A DNA stretch of 64,000 nucleotides from Halopseudomonas pachastrellae (GTDB taxonomy: Bacteria; Pseudomonadota; Gammaproteobacteria; Pseudomonadales; Pseudomonadaceae): contig NZ_FOUD01000021.1 in NCBI RefSeq assembly GCF_900114765.1, positions 33,635 to 97,634 on the forward strand, given 5' to 3'. A program made the position numbers and the translations under genes. Under the pieces are notes generated by a model. The model searched no databases. It saw nothing but the letters and a program-made list of their open reading frames with translations, and had not been told where the DNA came from. Below, piece after piece: positions 27,264 to 37,358 of this stretch; within the stretch, counting starts at the first letter, position 1, and each line of letters begins with the position of its first letter.

Positions 27264-28568
27264 TTGCCAACCTATCGAAAGACGCTCGGGATTTGCGCCG
27301 GATTGCTGGCAACCGTTGCACTCACGGCCAATGCCAGCGAGCCCTACGCTTATCCCATAACCAACCCCTTCATGGCTACCGTAGCCGGCACTCCGGAAAA
27401 GCTGCAAGCTCCCACGCCCAGTGATGTGGATGTGCAGCAAACCGACCTCAAGGTCCGCGTGCTGCCCGACCGCAAGCTGCCGCCGGCGCTGTCCCAGTAC
27501 CGCGACTTGCACTACCGCGTTGCCTGGCATGACGAACCGGCTCCGCTGATCTTTCTGGTAGCCGGCACCGGCTCCGGATATGACAGCACCCGCATGGATT
27601 ATCTCAAGCGCCTGTTTTGGCAGGCCGGCATGCACGTGATTGTGCTGTCCTCGCCCTCCAACCACGACTTTATTGCTGCCGCCTCCAACAGCGGTTTGCC
27701 CGGCATGGGCGCCGAGGATGCACGTGACCTGCACACTGCCATGACCCTGGCAGTCGAGAATGCGCGTCAGGAACTGGGCTTTGAAGTGACCTCTTACCGC
27801 CTGGCAGGCTTCAGTCTGGGCGCCCTGCACGCGGCGTTCGTCGCCGAGCTGGACACGCACCTTGGCCAGTTCGACTTTGAGCGGGTGTTGCTGATGAACC
27901 CGCCGGTGGATCTATATGCCTCAGTGGGGCGTCTGGACGCCCTGTCCTACACCCGGATTGAGGGCGTTGACGACAACGACAGCTTTTACGAACACATTTT
28001 CCAGAAGCTGTCCCGCCACTTTGCCAGCCGCGGCAACAGTGACATCCAGGAAAGCCTGTTCGAAGAGATTCAGAGCTCGCCCGATGCGTTGACCGATCCG
28101 GAGCTGGCCATGTTGATCGGTGCCGTTTTTCGTTTTTCCGCTGCGGACCTCAGCTTTATGAGCGACCTGGTTACCCACGGCGGGCGCTATGTGCCGGCGG
28201 ACCAGCAACTCAAAGTCAGCACGTCACTGACGCCGTATTTACGCCGCGCGTTGTTCTGCGACTTCAGCTGCTACATCAACGAGCAGTTGCTGCCCGCCTG
28301 GCAACTGGAAAACGCCGACAAGACCATCGACGACATGGCCTGGGAGACCAGCCTGCGCAGTCTGCAGGACTTTCTGCAGAACAACCCTGACGTTGCCGCA
28401 GTCAGCAATGCCGACGACCTGATTCTGACCGAGTCCGATTACCGCTTTCTCGCCGATACCCTGGGCGAGCGGGCCTTCCTCTACCCCAGCGGTGGGCACG
28501 GGGGCAATCTGGACTACGCGCCGGTGACTGAGCGGTACCTGACCTTCCTGCAGGGAGGTGCCCAATGA
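27264..28568 (+). CDS. secreted alpha/beta hydrolase coupled to mlaA
   Basis: The 434-residue protein has a signal peptide (cleavage near TANASEP) and an alpha/beta hydrolase pattern: PLIFLVAGTGSGYDS (oxyanion region), the nucleophile elbow GFSLGA near residue 187, and a C-terminal YPSGGHGGNLDY that offers the catalytic His. It is most likely a periplasmic lipase or esterase. Its TGA overlaps the ATG of the mlaA gene, so the two are co-translated, which suggests a role in lipid turnover at the outer membrane. The start is TTG at 27264 with AGGAAGG 7 nt upstream. Confidence 0.72.
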   Translation: MPTYRKTLGICAGLLATVALTANASEPYAYPITNPFMATVAGTPEKLQAPTPSDVDVQQTDLKVRVLPDRKLPPALSQYRDLHYRVAWHDEPAPLIFLVAGTGSGYDSTRMDYLKRLFWQAGMHVIVLSSPSNHDFIAAASNSGLPGMGAEDARDLHTAMTLAVENARQELGFEVTSYRLAGFSLGALHAAFVAELDTHLGQFDFERVLLMNPPVDLYASVGRLDALSYTRIEGVDDNDSFYEHIFQKLSRHFASRGNSDIQESLFEEIQSSPDALTDPELAMLIGAVFRFSAADLSFMSDLVTHGGRYVPADQQLKVSTSLTPYLRRALFCDFSCYINEQLLPAWQLENADKTIDDMAWETSLRSLQDFLQNNPDVAAVSNADDLILTESDYRFLADTLGERAFLYPSGGHGGNLDYAPVTERYLTFLQGGAQ

Positions 28569-29338
28569 AGCGCCTTTTACCCCTTGCCTTGCTGAGCACG
28601 GCGCTGTCTTTCAGTGCCGTGGCGCAGGAGTCCGGCCCGCAGGTGCCGACCTACAATGACCCCTTGCTGGAGCTGGATATCGACGAGCGGGACAATCGCT
28701 ATCAGTTCGAGCGCTCCAGCCTGCGCGCCCTGAACGTACATGACCCGCTGGAGGGCGTTAACCGGCGTATTTACCGCTTCAACGCGCAATTTGACCGTTA
28801 CGTCTACCTGCCGGTAGTACGCACTTACGTGTGGGCAACACCGAGCCCGGTGCGTACCGGCGTATCGAATGTGTTCGACAACCTGCGCGACATTCCCAAC
28901 CTGGGCAATAGCCTGCTGCAGGGCAAGTTCCAGCGCAGCGGCGAAACCACCGCGCGCCTGCTGTTCAACAGCATCTTTGGCCTGGCCGGGATATTTGATG
29001 TGGCCGAGAAAATGGGGCTACCTCAGCAGGATGAGGACTTCGGCCAGACCCTGGGTGTCTGGGGTGTACCGGCCGGGCCTTATCTGGTGATCCCCTTTCT
29101 TGGCCCTTCGAGCTTGCGTGACGGCACCGGCCGCGTAGCCGACTGGGTGATTGAAGATTACGTCAACTACATGGACAACCGGGACTTCATGAACGACTAC
29201 CAGGCAACCTGGGGTATCTGGGCCATCGACCTGCGGTACGGCATCCCCTTCCGCTATGGCGCCCTGGACAGCCCGTTCGAGTACGACCAGGTGCGCTATT
29301 TACACACCAAGCTGCGGGAGTTCGAGATTTCGCACTGA
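28565..29338 (+). CDS. mlaA: MlaA/VacJ-family outer membrane lipid transport protein
   Basis: The 257-residue protein carries MlaA motifs: DPLEGVNRRIYRFN, NVFDNLRDIPNLGNSLLQG, and FGQTLGVWGVPAGPYLVIPFLGPSSLRDGTG. MlaA sits in the outer membrane and removes misplaced phospholipids from the outer leaflet, passing them to MlaC. Unlike E. coli MlaA, no lipobox Cys is seen; the signal (SFSAVAQES) looks like an ordinary signal peptidase I site. It is translationally coupled to a secreted hydrolase. Confidence 0.9.
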   Translation: MKRLLPLALLSTALSFSAVAQESGPQVPTYNDPLLELDIDERDNRYQFERSSLRALNVHDPLEGVNRRIYRFNAQFDRYVYLPVVRTYVWATPSPVRTGVSNVFDNLRDIPNLGNSLLQGKFQRSGETTARLLFNSIFGLAGIFDVAEKMGLPQQDEDFGQTLGVWGVPAGPYLVIPFLGPSSLRDGTGRVADWVIEDYVNYMDNRDFMNDYQATWGIWAIDLRYGIPFRYGALDSPFEYDQVRYLHTKLREFEISH

Positions 29339-29355
29339 GTCATTGTTACGCCAAC

Positions 29356-29377
29356 GGCCCGTCTACGCGGGCCTTTT
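29356..29377 (+). terminator. terminator of the hydrolase-mlaA operon
   Basis: A 6-bp G/C stem (29356-29361 with 29368-29373) followed by TTTT starts 18 bp after the mlaA stop; its end touches the stop codon of the facing YcgN gene. Confidence 0.65.
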
Positions 29378-29822
29378 AGCCAACGCGAAAGATGATGTGA
29401 TCTTCCCAGTCTTCATCGGCCACGCTGCCTTCGGGCAGCATCTGGCCAGCCAGCGAGATGCCAGCCTTGTGCACCGCCTGTTCATCGCCACAGATCAGCG
29501 GGTGCCAGGGCGGCAGATCCTGTCCCTCGGCGACCAGGCGATAGCCGCAGGTGGGCGGTAACCAGGCAAAATCCTGCGCCTTGCCCGGTGTCAGCTGAAT
29601 GCAGTCCGGCACAAAGCGCTGGCGATTGGGGTAATCGCTACAGCGACAGCTATCCAGATCCAGCAACTTGCAGGCAATGCGCGTGTAATAGATCGCCTGC
29701 GGATCATCCTCGTCCTCCAGTTTTTGCAGACAGCAAAGCCCGCAGCCGTCGCACAGCGACTCCCACTCGTCACGATCAAGCTCGGTCAGCGCCTTGCGCT
29801 TCCAGAATGGCACCACTCGCAT
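29376..29822 (-). CDS. YcgN/UPF0260 cysteine-cluster protein
   Basis: The 148-residue protein shows the UPF0260 pattern: [39 protein letters not shown] and WLPPTCGYR. The Cys spacing resembles iron-sulfur or zinc CxxCxxxCC proteins (YkgJ fold). Function is unknown. The ATG at 29822 is preferred over a GTG at 29828; it begins 9 bp after the end of a glutaredoxin-like gene on the same strand, so they form a pair. Confidence 0.88.
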   Translation of the reverse strand: MRVVPFWKRKALTELDRDEWESLCDGCGLCCLQKLEDEDDPQAIYYTRIACKLLDLDSCRCSDYPNRQRFVPDCIQLTPGKAQDFAWLPPTCGYRLVAEGQDLPPWHPLICGDEQAVHKAGISLAGQMLPEGSVADEDWEDHIIFRVG

Positions 29823-29831
29823 CGCCACTGG

Positions 29832-30095
29832 TTAACCCTCTTCGCGCAGGTCATCGCCCAACCAGTCCATCACCTGGGCCAGGTCAAACGGAAAATCCAG
29901 CTCGGCGCCGCTGTCCGTGCGTTGAAGCACCGGAATACGCATCTGATAACGCTGCATCAGCTCGTCACTGTCGCTGATATCGACCTCGCTCACCCGCAAA
30001 CCGTCGGCAATCAGCGGCTGCAGCACGTGCATGGCGTTCTCACACAGATGGCAGGCCAGCGTGCCATAGAGAGTGACAGGAGGGGTGTGCTTCAT
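29832..30095 (-). CDS. glutaredoxin-family protein
   Basis: The 87-residue protein has a thioredoxin fold with the redox motif CHLC near residue 15 (YGTLACHLCENAM) and the cis-Pro segment RIPVLQ. It belongs to the short DUF836/glutaredoxin-like group. It may reduce disulfides in its cysteine-cluster partner encoded 9 bp downstream, which is inference from pairing. Confidence 0.85.
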   Translation of the reverse strand: MKHTPPVTLYGTLACHLCENAMHVLQPLIADGLRVSEVDISDSDELMQRYQMRIPVLQRTDSGAELDFPFDLAQVMDWLGDDLREEG

Positions 30096-30228
30096 GGCGG
30101 GTCACGGCGAGTCGGGAAACAGGCCGCTATTGTAGCGCTATTTGGGCCGGGCTACCGACACTTGCCGCTAACCGGCCAAAGCCCGAAAGGATATAGCAAT
30201 CTCCCTTCAGGCCATGGCGCGAACTAAC

Positions 30229-32043
30229 TCAGTTGGCGGGCGTGTAGAACTGCGTGGAGTACTCCTCCTGCGCCGGCTTGCGTACAGTACCGACTTCCAG
30301 CATGTAGTCGACAAAGGACTGCGCATAATCGAGGAAGGTGTCTTCAGCGCGGCCGTCTTGGCTCACTGTGCCAAAGGTCACATAGCCATCCTGCCCCAAG
30401 GCGGTGAAGCTGTTGCTCACGACAGTAAGTACCATGGCATCGGTCAAAGGCTGCCACGCACCCTCATTGCGCACGCGATACTCGATATCGTACAACCGCT
30501 GACCTGCCGGGCGATTCATATCCACATACCAGCGCAGGCCGGCAGCATAGGGATAGGCGCCGCTAGAATTGCTGTGGGCGTAATCAACGGCCTCATTCAG
30601 TACCTGCCGAATTTCCGCACCGGTTATTTCGAGGTTGGTCAGCGTGTTGGCAAACGGCAGCAGCGTGTAGGCATCGCCAATGGTGATATCACCAGCAGGG
30701 ATATCAATACGTACGCCACCCGCGTTCTGGATGGACACATCGGCGTTTTTGCTCAGAAACAGGAAGGCATTGGCCACCACATTGGGAATATCTCCGCCAC
30801 GGTTGGGGTCTTCGCCGGTGCAGGTGGTATCGCCGTAGGGCACACCCGGAATACGCGCCAGGCACAGGTCTTCAGTGGCCATACCAACGACGTTATTGCG
30901 GAAGGTGTCGAGCTGCTGCGTGTAGCCGCTGAGCACAGCCTGGACCGCCGCATCCGGCGCGGTCAGACTGAGCTGGGGATCGGCATCAATAGCCGCCAGC
31001 ACCTCAGCCTCGGCATCACCCGTCAGGGCAACGTCGTTACGGGTTGGCTGATCCAGCAACAGGTGCGGTACCCCTTCGCAGGAGACCACATTGCCTTCGC
31101 TGTCCCACTGTATATTCAGCTCGCCAACCACCTTGGCGTATTCCCAGGCTTGGGCCACACAGGCCGTGTTGCCATCGGCATTGGCGACCCTGGTTGGATA
31201 CTCGCCACCGGCATTCATACCGTAAGCAGCAAAATCGCCGAGCAGGGTGTGAGAGTCGCCACCGATAATGACATCCACACCCGACAGGTTACGCGCCAGG
31301 TTCAGGTCATTCTCATACTGATAATGCGTCAGCAAGATGATCTTGTTGACGCCCTGCTCGGCCAGCTCGTTGATCATCGCCTGGGCCGTTTCCTGCTCAT
31401 CCAGAAACTCGGTCGTTGCCAGCGGGCTGGAGCTGCCTTGAGTCTTGCCGCTGATATCGATGCCGATCACCCCGACCTGTTGGCCGTCCACCTCGTGAAT
31501 GTAGTACGGCTTGATGTAGTCGTCTTCAGCAGCGGGCGCCAGCGGCGTGCCTACCTGTGGTTTGACGTTGGCAGCCAGCACTGCGGTGTCACAGCTATCT
31601 GCCGCGAGGTAATCGAGGAAATTAACCAGCCCCGCATCGCCCCGGTCAAACTCGTGGTTACCCAGGGCAAAGGCATCGAAGCAGACCTCGTTCATCAAGG
31701 CGGCGTCGGCCTCACCCTCAAAACTGGAGAAGTACAGCGTACCGGTGATCGCATCGCCGGCGTGCAGTTTCAGCACGTTGTCCAGCTCGGCTTCACGCTC
31801 TGCCATTTTGGCTGCCACACGCGGAAATCCGCCCAGCGCAAAACTGGTTTCGGTGCCAGCGATATCAAGATCGATGCTGCTTTCTTCCAGATTGGAATGG
31901 TGATCGTTGATATGCAGAATATTCAGCGTCAAAGGCTGAGCCGCCGCATTATCGTCAGCATTGCTGTCGCTATCACTATTACAACCGCTCAACACCAACG
32001 TTGAGATGACTGAAGTCAGGGCCAGTAAGGCTTGAGGTCTCAC
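30229..32043 (-). CDS. lipoprotein bifunctional metallophosphatase/5'-nucleotidase
   Basis: The 604-residue protein starts with a lipoprotein signal (lipobox LSGC near residue 21) and a Ser/Asp linker. A calcineurin-like metallophosphatase domain follows ([57 protein letters not shown]) and then a C-terminal 5'-nucleotidase domain ([25 protein letters not shown]). It would hydrolyse nucleotides, possibly NAD or UDP-sugars, on the envelope surface. The GTG at 32043 has AAAGGAG 7 nt upstream, better than starts further out. It is divergent from dgt. Confidence 0.9.
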   Translation of the reverse strand: MRPQALLALTSVISTLVLSGCNSDSDSNADDNAAAQPLTLNILHINDHHSNLEESSIDLDIAGTETSFALGGFPRVAAKMAEREAELDNVLKLHAGDAITGTLYFSSFEGEADAALMNEVCFDAFALGNHEFDRGDAGLVNFLDYLAADSCDTAVLAANVKPQVGTPLAPAAEDDYIKPYYIHEVDGQQVGVIGIDISGKTQGSSSPLATTEFLDEQETAQAMINELAEQGVNKIILLTHYQYENDLNLARNLSGVDVIIGGDSHTLLGDFAAYGMNAGGEYPTRVANADGNTACVAQAWEYAKVVGELNIQWDSEGNVVSCEGVPHLLLDQPTRNDVALTGDAEAEVLAAIDADPQLSLTAPDAAVQAVLSGYTQQLDTFRNNVVGMATEDLCLARIPGVPYGDTTCTGEDPNRGGDIPNVVANAFLFLSKNADVSIQNAGGVRIDIPAGDITIGDAYTLLPFANTLTNLEITGAEIRQVLNEAVDYAHSNSSGAYPYAAGLRWYVDMNRPAGQRLYDIEYRVRNEGAWQPLTDAMVLTVVSNSFTALGQDGYVTFGTVSQDGRAEDTFLDYAQSFVDYMLEVGTVRKPAQEEYSTQFYTPAN

Positions 32044-32198
32044 GAATACGCTCCTTTGTAATGAGTACTTCGAGCGCAAGCCTGCCAGTTGATTATGTCA
32101 GTCCAGTGATGCCTGGATGCCGACTTGGTGGCAGCCAACCCAACCCTCGACAGCCCTTAATACCTGCCGCATACTCGGCCCAACCACAGGAGCCATGC

Positions 32199-33527
32199 AT
32201 GGATTGGGAAACACTGCTGTGCCGCGAACGATTGGGCAAACCGGTCGCCAGCGACGACGAATTGGGGCGCACGCCCTTTCACAAGGATCACGACCGCGTC
32301 ATTTTTTCCGGCGCCTTCCGCCGCCTGGGCAAGAAAACCCAGGTCCACCCGGTATCCAGCAACGATCACATTCACACCCGCCTGACCCATAGCCTGGAAG
32401 TTGGCTGTGTCGGGCGCTCGCTCGGTATGCGGGTGGGCGAAATGCTGCGCAGCGAGATGCCGGACTGGTGCCAGCCAGCCGATCTGGGGGTGATTGTCCA
32501 GGCTGCCTGCCTAGCCCACGACATCGGCAACCCGCCGTATGGACACTCCGGCGAGGATGCTATCCGCCACTGGTTCCGCCAGGCTGAGCAGCGCGGCATG
32601 CTTGATCAACTGAGTGACGCCGAGAAGCAGGATTTTCTGCATTTTGAAGGCAACGCGCAGGGCTTTCGCGTACTGACCCAGATTGAGTATCACCAGGCCG
32701 AAGGCGGCATGCGCCTGACCTATGCCACCCTGGGTGCCTACCTGAAATACCCCTGGACTGCTCAGCATGCCAACGACCTTGGCTACAAGAAGCACAAGTT
32801 CGGCTGCTATCAGGCCGAGTTTCCGCTGCTGCAGCAGATCGCAGACAAACTGGGCCTGCCGGCCCTGGGACCGCACCGCTGGGCACGGCACCCGCTGGTA
32901 TATCTGGTCGAAGCGGCCGATGACATCTGCTACGGCTTGATTGATCTGGAAGACGGGCTGGAGATGGATCTGCTGGCTTACGCCGAGGTAGAGCGTGTGC
33001 TGCTGGATCTGGTGGGTGATGACCTGCCGGAGACATATCGCCAACTGGGCCCTAACGACTCACAACGGCGGCGCCTGGCCATTCTGCGTGGCAAGGCAAT
33101 CGAGCACTTGGTCAACGCTGCGGCGCAGGCCTTTATTGATCAGCTGCCCGCCTTGCTCGCCGGTGAGCTGCAGGGCGACCTGGTCGAACACATGCCTGCC
33201 GCAGCGCGCAATTGCGTACTGACAGCCAAGGATATGGCGCGCAAGCGGATATTTCAGGACAAGCGCAAGACGCTGCATGAGATCGGCGCCTACAGCACGC
33301 TGGAAACCCTGCTGGACGCCTTTTGCAGTGCGGTCAACGAATTGCACGCCGGGCAAAACCTGAGTTTCAAGCACCAGCGTATTCTTGATCTGATTGGCCA
33401 CACCATTCCGCAGGCAGACTGGCCGCCCTACCGCAGCTATCTGCGGGTGCTGGATTTCATCGCCGGCATGACCGACCTGTACGCCGCCGATATGGCCGCC
33501 CAGATTCGCGGCATCAACCCCGCCTGA
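32199..33527 (+). CDS. dgt: deoxyguanosinetriphosphate triphosphohydrolase
   Basis: The 442-residue HD-domain enzyme splits dGTP to deoxyguanosine and triphosphate. Metal ligands are in [10 protein letters not shown] (near 50-60) and [14 protein letters not shown] (near 106-119), and a later [16 protein letters not shown] supplies the final Asp. The ATG at 32199 follows AGGAG by 6 nt; upstream starts only add an unlikely leader. It lies divergent from the surface 5'-nucleotidase, so both neighbours act in nucleotide turnover. Confidence 0.92.
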   Translation: MDWETLLCRERLGKPVASDDELGRTPFHKDHDRVIFSGAFRRLGKKTQVHPVSSNDHIHTRLTHSLEVGCVGRSLGMRVGEMLRSEMPDWCQPADLGVIVQAACLAHDIGNPPYGHSGEDAIRHWFRQAEQRGMLDQLSDAEKQDFLHFEGNAQGFRVLTQIEYHQAEGGMRLTYATLGAYLKYPWTAQHANDLGYKKHKFGCYQAEFPLLQQIADKLGLPALGPHRWARHPLVYLVEAADDICYGLIDLEDGLEMDLLAYAEVERVLLDLVGDDLPETYRQLGPNDSQRRRLAILRGKAIEHLVNAAAQAFIDQLPALLAGELQGDLVEHMPAAARNCVLTAKDMARKRIFQDKRKTLHEIGAYSTLETLLDAFCSAVNELHAGQNLSFKHQRILDLIGHTIPQADWPPYRSYLRVLDFIAGMTDLYAADMAAQIRGINPA

Positions 33528-33528
33528 G

Positions 33529-34389
33529 TCAGACTGGAGCGCTGGCCTGGCGGCGCTCCAGGCGCTGCAGCAGCAGGTCGACCAGCAACAGTTGGGCGCT
33601 GATGGCCTGGGTGGCGGTCTGAAAATAGTCTACCGAGTGGACCGCTGTGGACTGCTCCTTGAGCAATTCACAGATGGTCTCCAGCAGACTGTCCAGCGAC
33701 TCTTCAGCGGCGCGTACCGGCTGGCTCAGCACGGGCCGCAGCTCCGGGTCCGAGACTAGGCGGGCCAGGGCCGCATAGCATTGTTCGTTGATCTGCTGGC
33801 TAAGCTGCCCCAGGCGCTCGCGCCACACCGTCAGGTTCTGACGGTTGGCAGCAATACCGGTGCCGATGGCACGGGACTGCCCAAGCAGCTCGATATTGTG
33901 CAGCAGCTCCAGCCACTGTCCCTCTGCCTGCGGCGCAAGACGGCCAAGGCACACCAGATCAAAGCGCTCGGCCAGCGCGCTGACGGTGTCCAGCAAGGCC
34001 TGAACAAGGTCTGTTTGAAGGCTCAACAAATGCTCGGGAGACTCGGCTGTGTCGGGCTGATTGACCCGCTCCCACAGCTGCAGCGCAAGGTGCCAGCTGG
34101 GCAGCCAGTGCAGCCTCGGCTGGTATACCCGGCAACGCTCGAACAACTGACGAACCTGCTGATTGACCGACCAGAGCCGTGCCTCCAGCGAACGCTCACC
34201 CGACTGCACGCCGTAGGACAGCCCGCGGTGGCGCTGAACCTGTTCGATCAATTGGCGCAGCAAGCGAATCTGCGCCAGGGCCACCTGCCGTTCTTCAGCG
34301 TAGCGCCAGCGCTTGCGCTGGCGTGCACGCAGCCAGGCACCGGCTACCAGCACCAGTACCAGCAGAAGAACCAACAGGGTCAATGCCAT
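33529..34389 (-). CDS. membrane-anchored protein, possibly with a nitrate/nitrite-sensing (NIT) domain
   Basis: The 286-residue protein has one N-terminal membrane helix (1-20), a basic RARQRKRWR stop-transfer, and a long helical cytoplasmic part. The segment LIEQVQRHRGLSYGVQSGE resembles the start of NIT domains, which are helical sensors of nitrate/nitrite that begin with a Q.ERGLS-type motif. The rest (DLVQALLDTVSALAERFDLV, RQNLTVWRERLGQLSQQINEQC) is helical too, but the match is only suggestive. No output domain is present. It converges with dgt, 1 bp between ends. Confidence 0.5.
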   Translation of the reverse strand: MALTLLVLLLVLVLVAGAWLRARQRKRWRYAEERQVALAQIRLLRQLIEQVQRHRGLSYGVQSGERSLEARLWSVNQQVRQLFERCRVYQPRLHWLPSWHLALQLWERVNQPDTAESPEHLLSLQTDLVQALLDTVSALAERFDLVCLGRLAPQAEGQWLELLHNIELLGQSRAIGTGIAANRQNLTVWRERLGQLSQQINEQCYAALARLVSDPELRPVLSQPVRAAEESLDSLLETICELLKEQSTAVHSVDYFQTATQAISAQLLLVDLLLQRLERRQASAPV

Positions 34390-34425
34390 CTCTGCCCTCC
34401 CTTCCGTGCGAAGCAGAAACCCGGC

Positions 34426-34812
34426 TTACTCGCGGGCCGACAGTAGCTCGATACGATAGCCGTCCGGGTCTTCGACAAAGGCAAGGATGCGGCTGCCGTG
34501 CTTCATCGGGCCGGCCTCGCGTACCACCTTGCCCCCGGCCGCGCGAATCTGCTCGCAGGCGCGGTACACATCCAGCACTTCAATGGCGATGTGGCCGTAT
34601 CCGCTGCCCAGATCATAGCTGCTGGTATCCCAATTCCAGGTCAGCTCCAGCACCGCGTGTTCGGCCTCGTTGCCATAACCGACAAAGGCATTGGTAAAGC
34701 GGCCGTCAGGGTAGTCCTTGCGGCGCAGCAGGGTCATGCCGAGCACTTCGGTGTAGAAGGCGATGGATTTTTCGAGGTCTCCAACACGGAGCATGGTGTG
34801 CAGAATTTGCAT
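34426..34812 (-). CDS. gloA: lactoylglutathione lyase (glyoxalase I)
   Basis: The 128-residue protein is a VOC-fold glyoxalase I of the short nickel-type: LHTMLRVGDLEKSIAFYTEVLGM, GYGHIAIEV and FVEDPDGYRIELL supply the His and Glu metal ligands. It converts the methylglyoxal-glutathione hemithioacetal into lactoylglutathione. Pairing with argG just upstream on the same strand is the Pseudomonas arrangement. Confidence 0.95.
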   Translation of the reverse strand: MQILHTMLRVGDLEKSIAFYTEVLGMTLLRRKDYPDGRFTNAFVGYGNEAEHAVLELTWNWDTSSYDLGSGYGHIAIEVLDVYRACEQIRAAGGKVVREAGPMKHGSRILAFVEDPDGYRIELLSARE

Positions 34813-34885
34813 GATCGGCGCCCTTGCGAGGATGTATAGACAAAGCTACCGGTTTCCCCGCTCCGCCCGCAACTGTAAAACGAAA

Positions 34886-34915
34886 ACGCCCGGTGAAATC
34901 GCTTTCACCGGGCGT
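34886..34915 (-). terminator. strong intrinsic terminator after argG
   Basis: A perfect 13-bp stem (34886-34898 with 34903-34915) with a 4-nt loop is followed on the minus strand by TTTTCGTTTT. It separates argG from gloA. Confidence 0.85.
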
Positions 34916-34935
34916 TAGATCGAGCCTTAACTGAC

Positions 34936-36153
34936 TTAGAGCAGCTTACGGCCTTTGCCGGCAGCAATGCGCATGCGCAGTGCATTCAGCTTGATGAAGC
35001 CAGCTGCATCGGCCTGATCGTAGGCGCCAGCGTCGTCTTCAAAGGTCGCGATGTTGGCGTCGAACAGCGAGTCGTCAGACTTGCGGCCAACCACAATGAC
35101 GTTGCCCTTGTACAGTTTCAGGCGCACAACACCGTTCACGTTAACCTGAGAGGCGTCGATCATTTCCTGCAGCATGACGCGCTCGGGGCTCCACCAGAAA
35201 CCGTTGTAGATCAGTTCGGCGTACTTCGGCATCAGGCTGTCTTTCAGGTGGGCTACTTCACGGTCCAGGGTGATGGACTCGATCGCGCGGTGGCCCTTGA
35301 GCATGATGGTGCCGCCGGGGGTTTCGTAGCAGCCGCGGGACTTCATGCCGACAAAGCGGTTCTCAACGATATCCAGACGACCGATACCGTTGGCACCGCC
35401 AACCTTGTTCAGGTAGGTCAGCACTTCAGCCGGGGTCATTTCTTTACCGTCGATGGCAACGATGTCGCCATTGCGGTAGCTCAGCTCAATGTAGGTGGCC
35501 TGGTCAGGTGCGCTTTCCGGCGAAACGGTCCAGCGCCACATGTCTTCTTCATGCTCGGTCCAGGTATCTTCCAGCACGCCACCTTCGTAGGAGATGTGCA
35601 GCAGGTTGGCGTCCATCGAGTAGGGAGACTTTTTCTTGCCGTGGCGCTCAATCGGAATGCCGTGCTTCTCGGCGTAGTCCATCAGCTTCTCGCGCGACAG
35701 CAGGTCCCATTCACGCCAGGGCGCAATCACTTTTACGCCTGGTTTCAGCGCGTAGGCACCCAGCTCAAAGCGAACCTGGTCGTTACCCTTGCCGGTAGCA
35801 CCGTGGGAGATGGCGTCACCGCCGGTCTCGTTGGCAATTTCAATCAGGCGCTTGGCGATCAGCGGACGCGCGATGGAGGTACCCAGCAGGTACTCACCTT
35901 CATATACGGTGTTGGCGCGGAACATCGGGAACACAAAGTCGCGCACAAATTCTTCGCGCAGGTCGTCGATGTAGATTTCCTTGACGCCCATGGCCTGGGC
36001 CTTGGCGCGTGCCGGTTCTACTTCTTCACCCTGACCCAGGTCAGCGGTAAAGGTGACCACTTCACAGTCATAGGTTTCCTGCAGCCACTTGAGGATGACC
36101 GAGGTATCCAGACCGCCGGAATAGGCCAGGACGACTTTTTTGACTTCTGCCAT
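34936..36153 (-). CDS. argG: argininosuccinate synthase
   Basis: The 405-residue ligase joins citrulline and aspartate with ATP in arginine synthesis. The N-terminal [13 protein letters not shown] is the ATP pyrophosphatase P-loop; [12 protein letters not shown] and [15 protein letters not shown] are typical. Length is the family standard. The ATG at 36153 follows GGGAGC; the frame's earlier start at 36174 has no support. Confidence 0.97.
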   Translation of the reverse strand: MAEVKKVVLAYSGGLDTSVILKWLQETYDCEVVTFTADLGQGEEVEPARAKAQAMGVKEIYIDDLREEFVRDFVFPMFRANTVYEGEYLLGTSIARPLIAKRLIEIANETGGDAISHGATGKGNDQVRFELGAYALKPGVKVIAPWREWDLLSREKLMDYAEKHGIPIERHGKKKSPYSMDANLLHISYEGGVLEDTWTEHEEDMWRWTVSPESAPDQATYIELSYRNGDIVAIDGKEMTPAEVLTYLNKVGGANGIGRLDIVENRFVGMKSRGCYETPGGTIMLKGHRAIESITLDREVAHLKDSLMPKYAELIYNGFWWSPERVMLQEMIDASQVNVNGVVRLKLYKGNVIVVGRKSDDSLFDANIATFEDDAGAYDQADAAGFIKLNALRMRIAAGKGRKLL

Positions 36154-36279
36154 TTCGTGCTCCCTTAAAAGCAAGACTGAACCGCCACCCCGAACGGAGC
36201 GGGCGAAAGGCGCCTATTCTAGCGCCACGCAGGCGGGAATCACAGGGGAGTCGGGGCAATCGAGGTGTAACAAGGCCTT

Positions 36280-37128
36280 CTAATTGTACTGCAGACGCAG
36301 CATCACCCGCCGGTTGGCCGCACGACCTTCAGCAGTGCGATTGCTGGCAATCGGATAGCGGTCGCCATGAAAGCGCATGCTAAACAAGGACTCATCCACC
36401 CCCTTTTCCATCAGATAATCACGAACCGCCAGCGCCCGTTGGCGCGACAGTTCCCGGTTATCCAGGCGGTTGCCCTGATTGTCCGAATGCCCGTCGAGCA
36501 CAATCTCGTTGAGTTGATCCGCCGCCTGAATGTACTGCAGCACGGCATCCAGCATGCTCTTGGCGTCGTCACTCAGCAGGCTCCCACCTGAGCGAAAGCT
36601 GATGGTGCTCTGCTCGGCCTGCGCCGCACTGATCGGCAGCAGCTTGCTGACGCAAGCCTGATAGTCACTCCAGGCCTGCTGGTAGCCGACACTGGAAACC
36701 ACCACCCGCACCGACTCGCCGCCAGCCAGGCTGCTGCGCATGATGGTCGGCTGCAGCCCGGAGGCCAGGCCTGCCAGCATGCGCCCGGCCTGCTCGTAGG
36801 GCAGCAACATCGCCTGGCTGCCATTGGCAACCACGCCCTGCCCCACAGGCTGTGTGGCCGTGCCAGGGCGCCACGGGGGCGGCTCGTTAAATACCTGTGC
36901 AGGCCCCGGACGCATCGGATTGTCCCAGGCCGTCAGTTCAAACGCCGGGCGCTCGCCGGCACGGCGCACAAAGGTCGCCTCACCGTAGCCCTCCACCGAC
37001 TGCGACAAGCGGCAGGCAAACTGATCCCCCTCCACCTGCCATCGAACATCTTCCATACGGGTCTGGAAGGTCATCGCCTGGGCCGGCAGCGCCACGCTCA
37101 GCAAAACAGTCAGGTAGGCTCGTGTCAC
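36280..37128 (-). CDS. motY: MotY-like flagellar stator protein with OmpA domain
   Basis: The 282-residue protein has a signal peptide (cleavage near LPAQAMT), an N-terminal domain matching MotY (FQTRMEDVRWQVEGDQFACRLSQSVEGYGEATFVR, described here in part) and a C-terminal OmpA-type peptidoglycan-binding domain (about 165-282, LDGHSDNQGNRLDNRELSRQRA). MotY forms the T-ring that holds stators of the polar flagellum. The GTG at 37128 has GGAG 6 nt upstream and gives a clean signal peptide. The location between argG and pyrC matches PA3526 of Pseudomonas. No other flagellar genes are near. Confidence 0.85.
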   Translation of the reverse strand: MTRAYLTVLLSVALPAQAMTFQTRMEDVRWQVEGDQFACRLSQSVEGYGEATFVRRAGERPAFELTAWDNPMRPGPAQVFNEPPPWRPGTATQPVGQGVVANGSQAMLLPYEQAGRMLAGLASGLQPTIMRSSLAGGESVRVVVSSVGYQQAWSDYQACVSKLLPISAAQAEQSTISFRSGGSLLSDDAKSMLDAVLQYIQAADQLNEIVLDGHSDNQGNRLDNRELSRQRALAVRDYLMEKGVDESLFSMRFHGDRYPIASNRTAEGRAANRRVMLRLQYN

Positions 37129-37358
37129 CGGGGTCTCCACGTTGATTCCACGCTCCGATACAGCTCGGGCGCCAATCTCTCTTGCCTGACTCATCGGCAC
37201 GGGCATGAAAAACTTTAGGAAACACCGGGCAAGGTCATACACCTGAAAGCACATGCCTCTGACTCCCACGCCGGGGCGGCGGCGCCTCAGGCTGCGGAGT
37301 GTCAAATAAGGGCCGTTTGCGGTAGCATTGCGCCATTCTCAAGCACTGGATTTTCCCC

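Noticed and set aside
30214..32004. 596-codon plus-strand frame opposite the nucleotidase gene
   Set aside because: No family motif or ribosome site; the minus-strand nucleotidase has a lipobox and complete metallophosphatase motifs.
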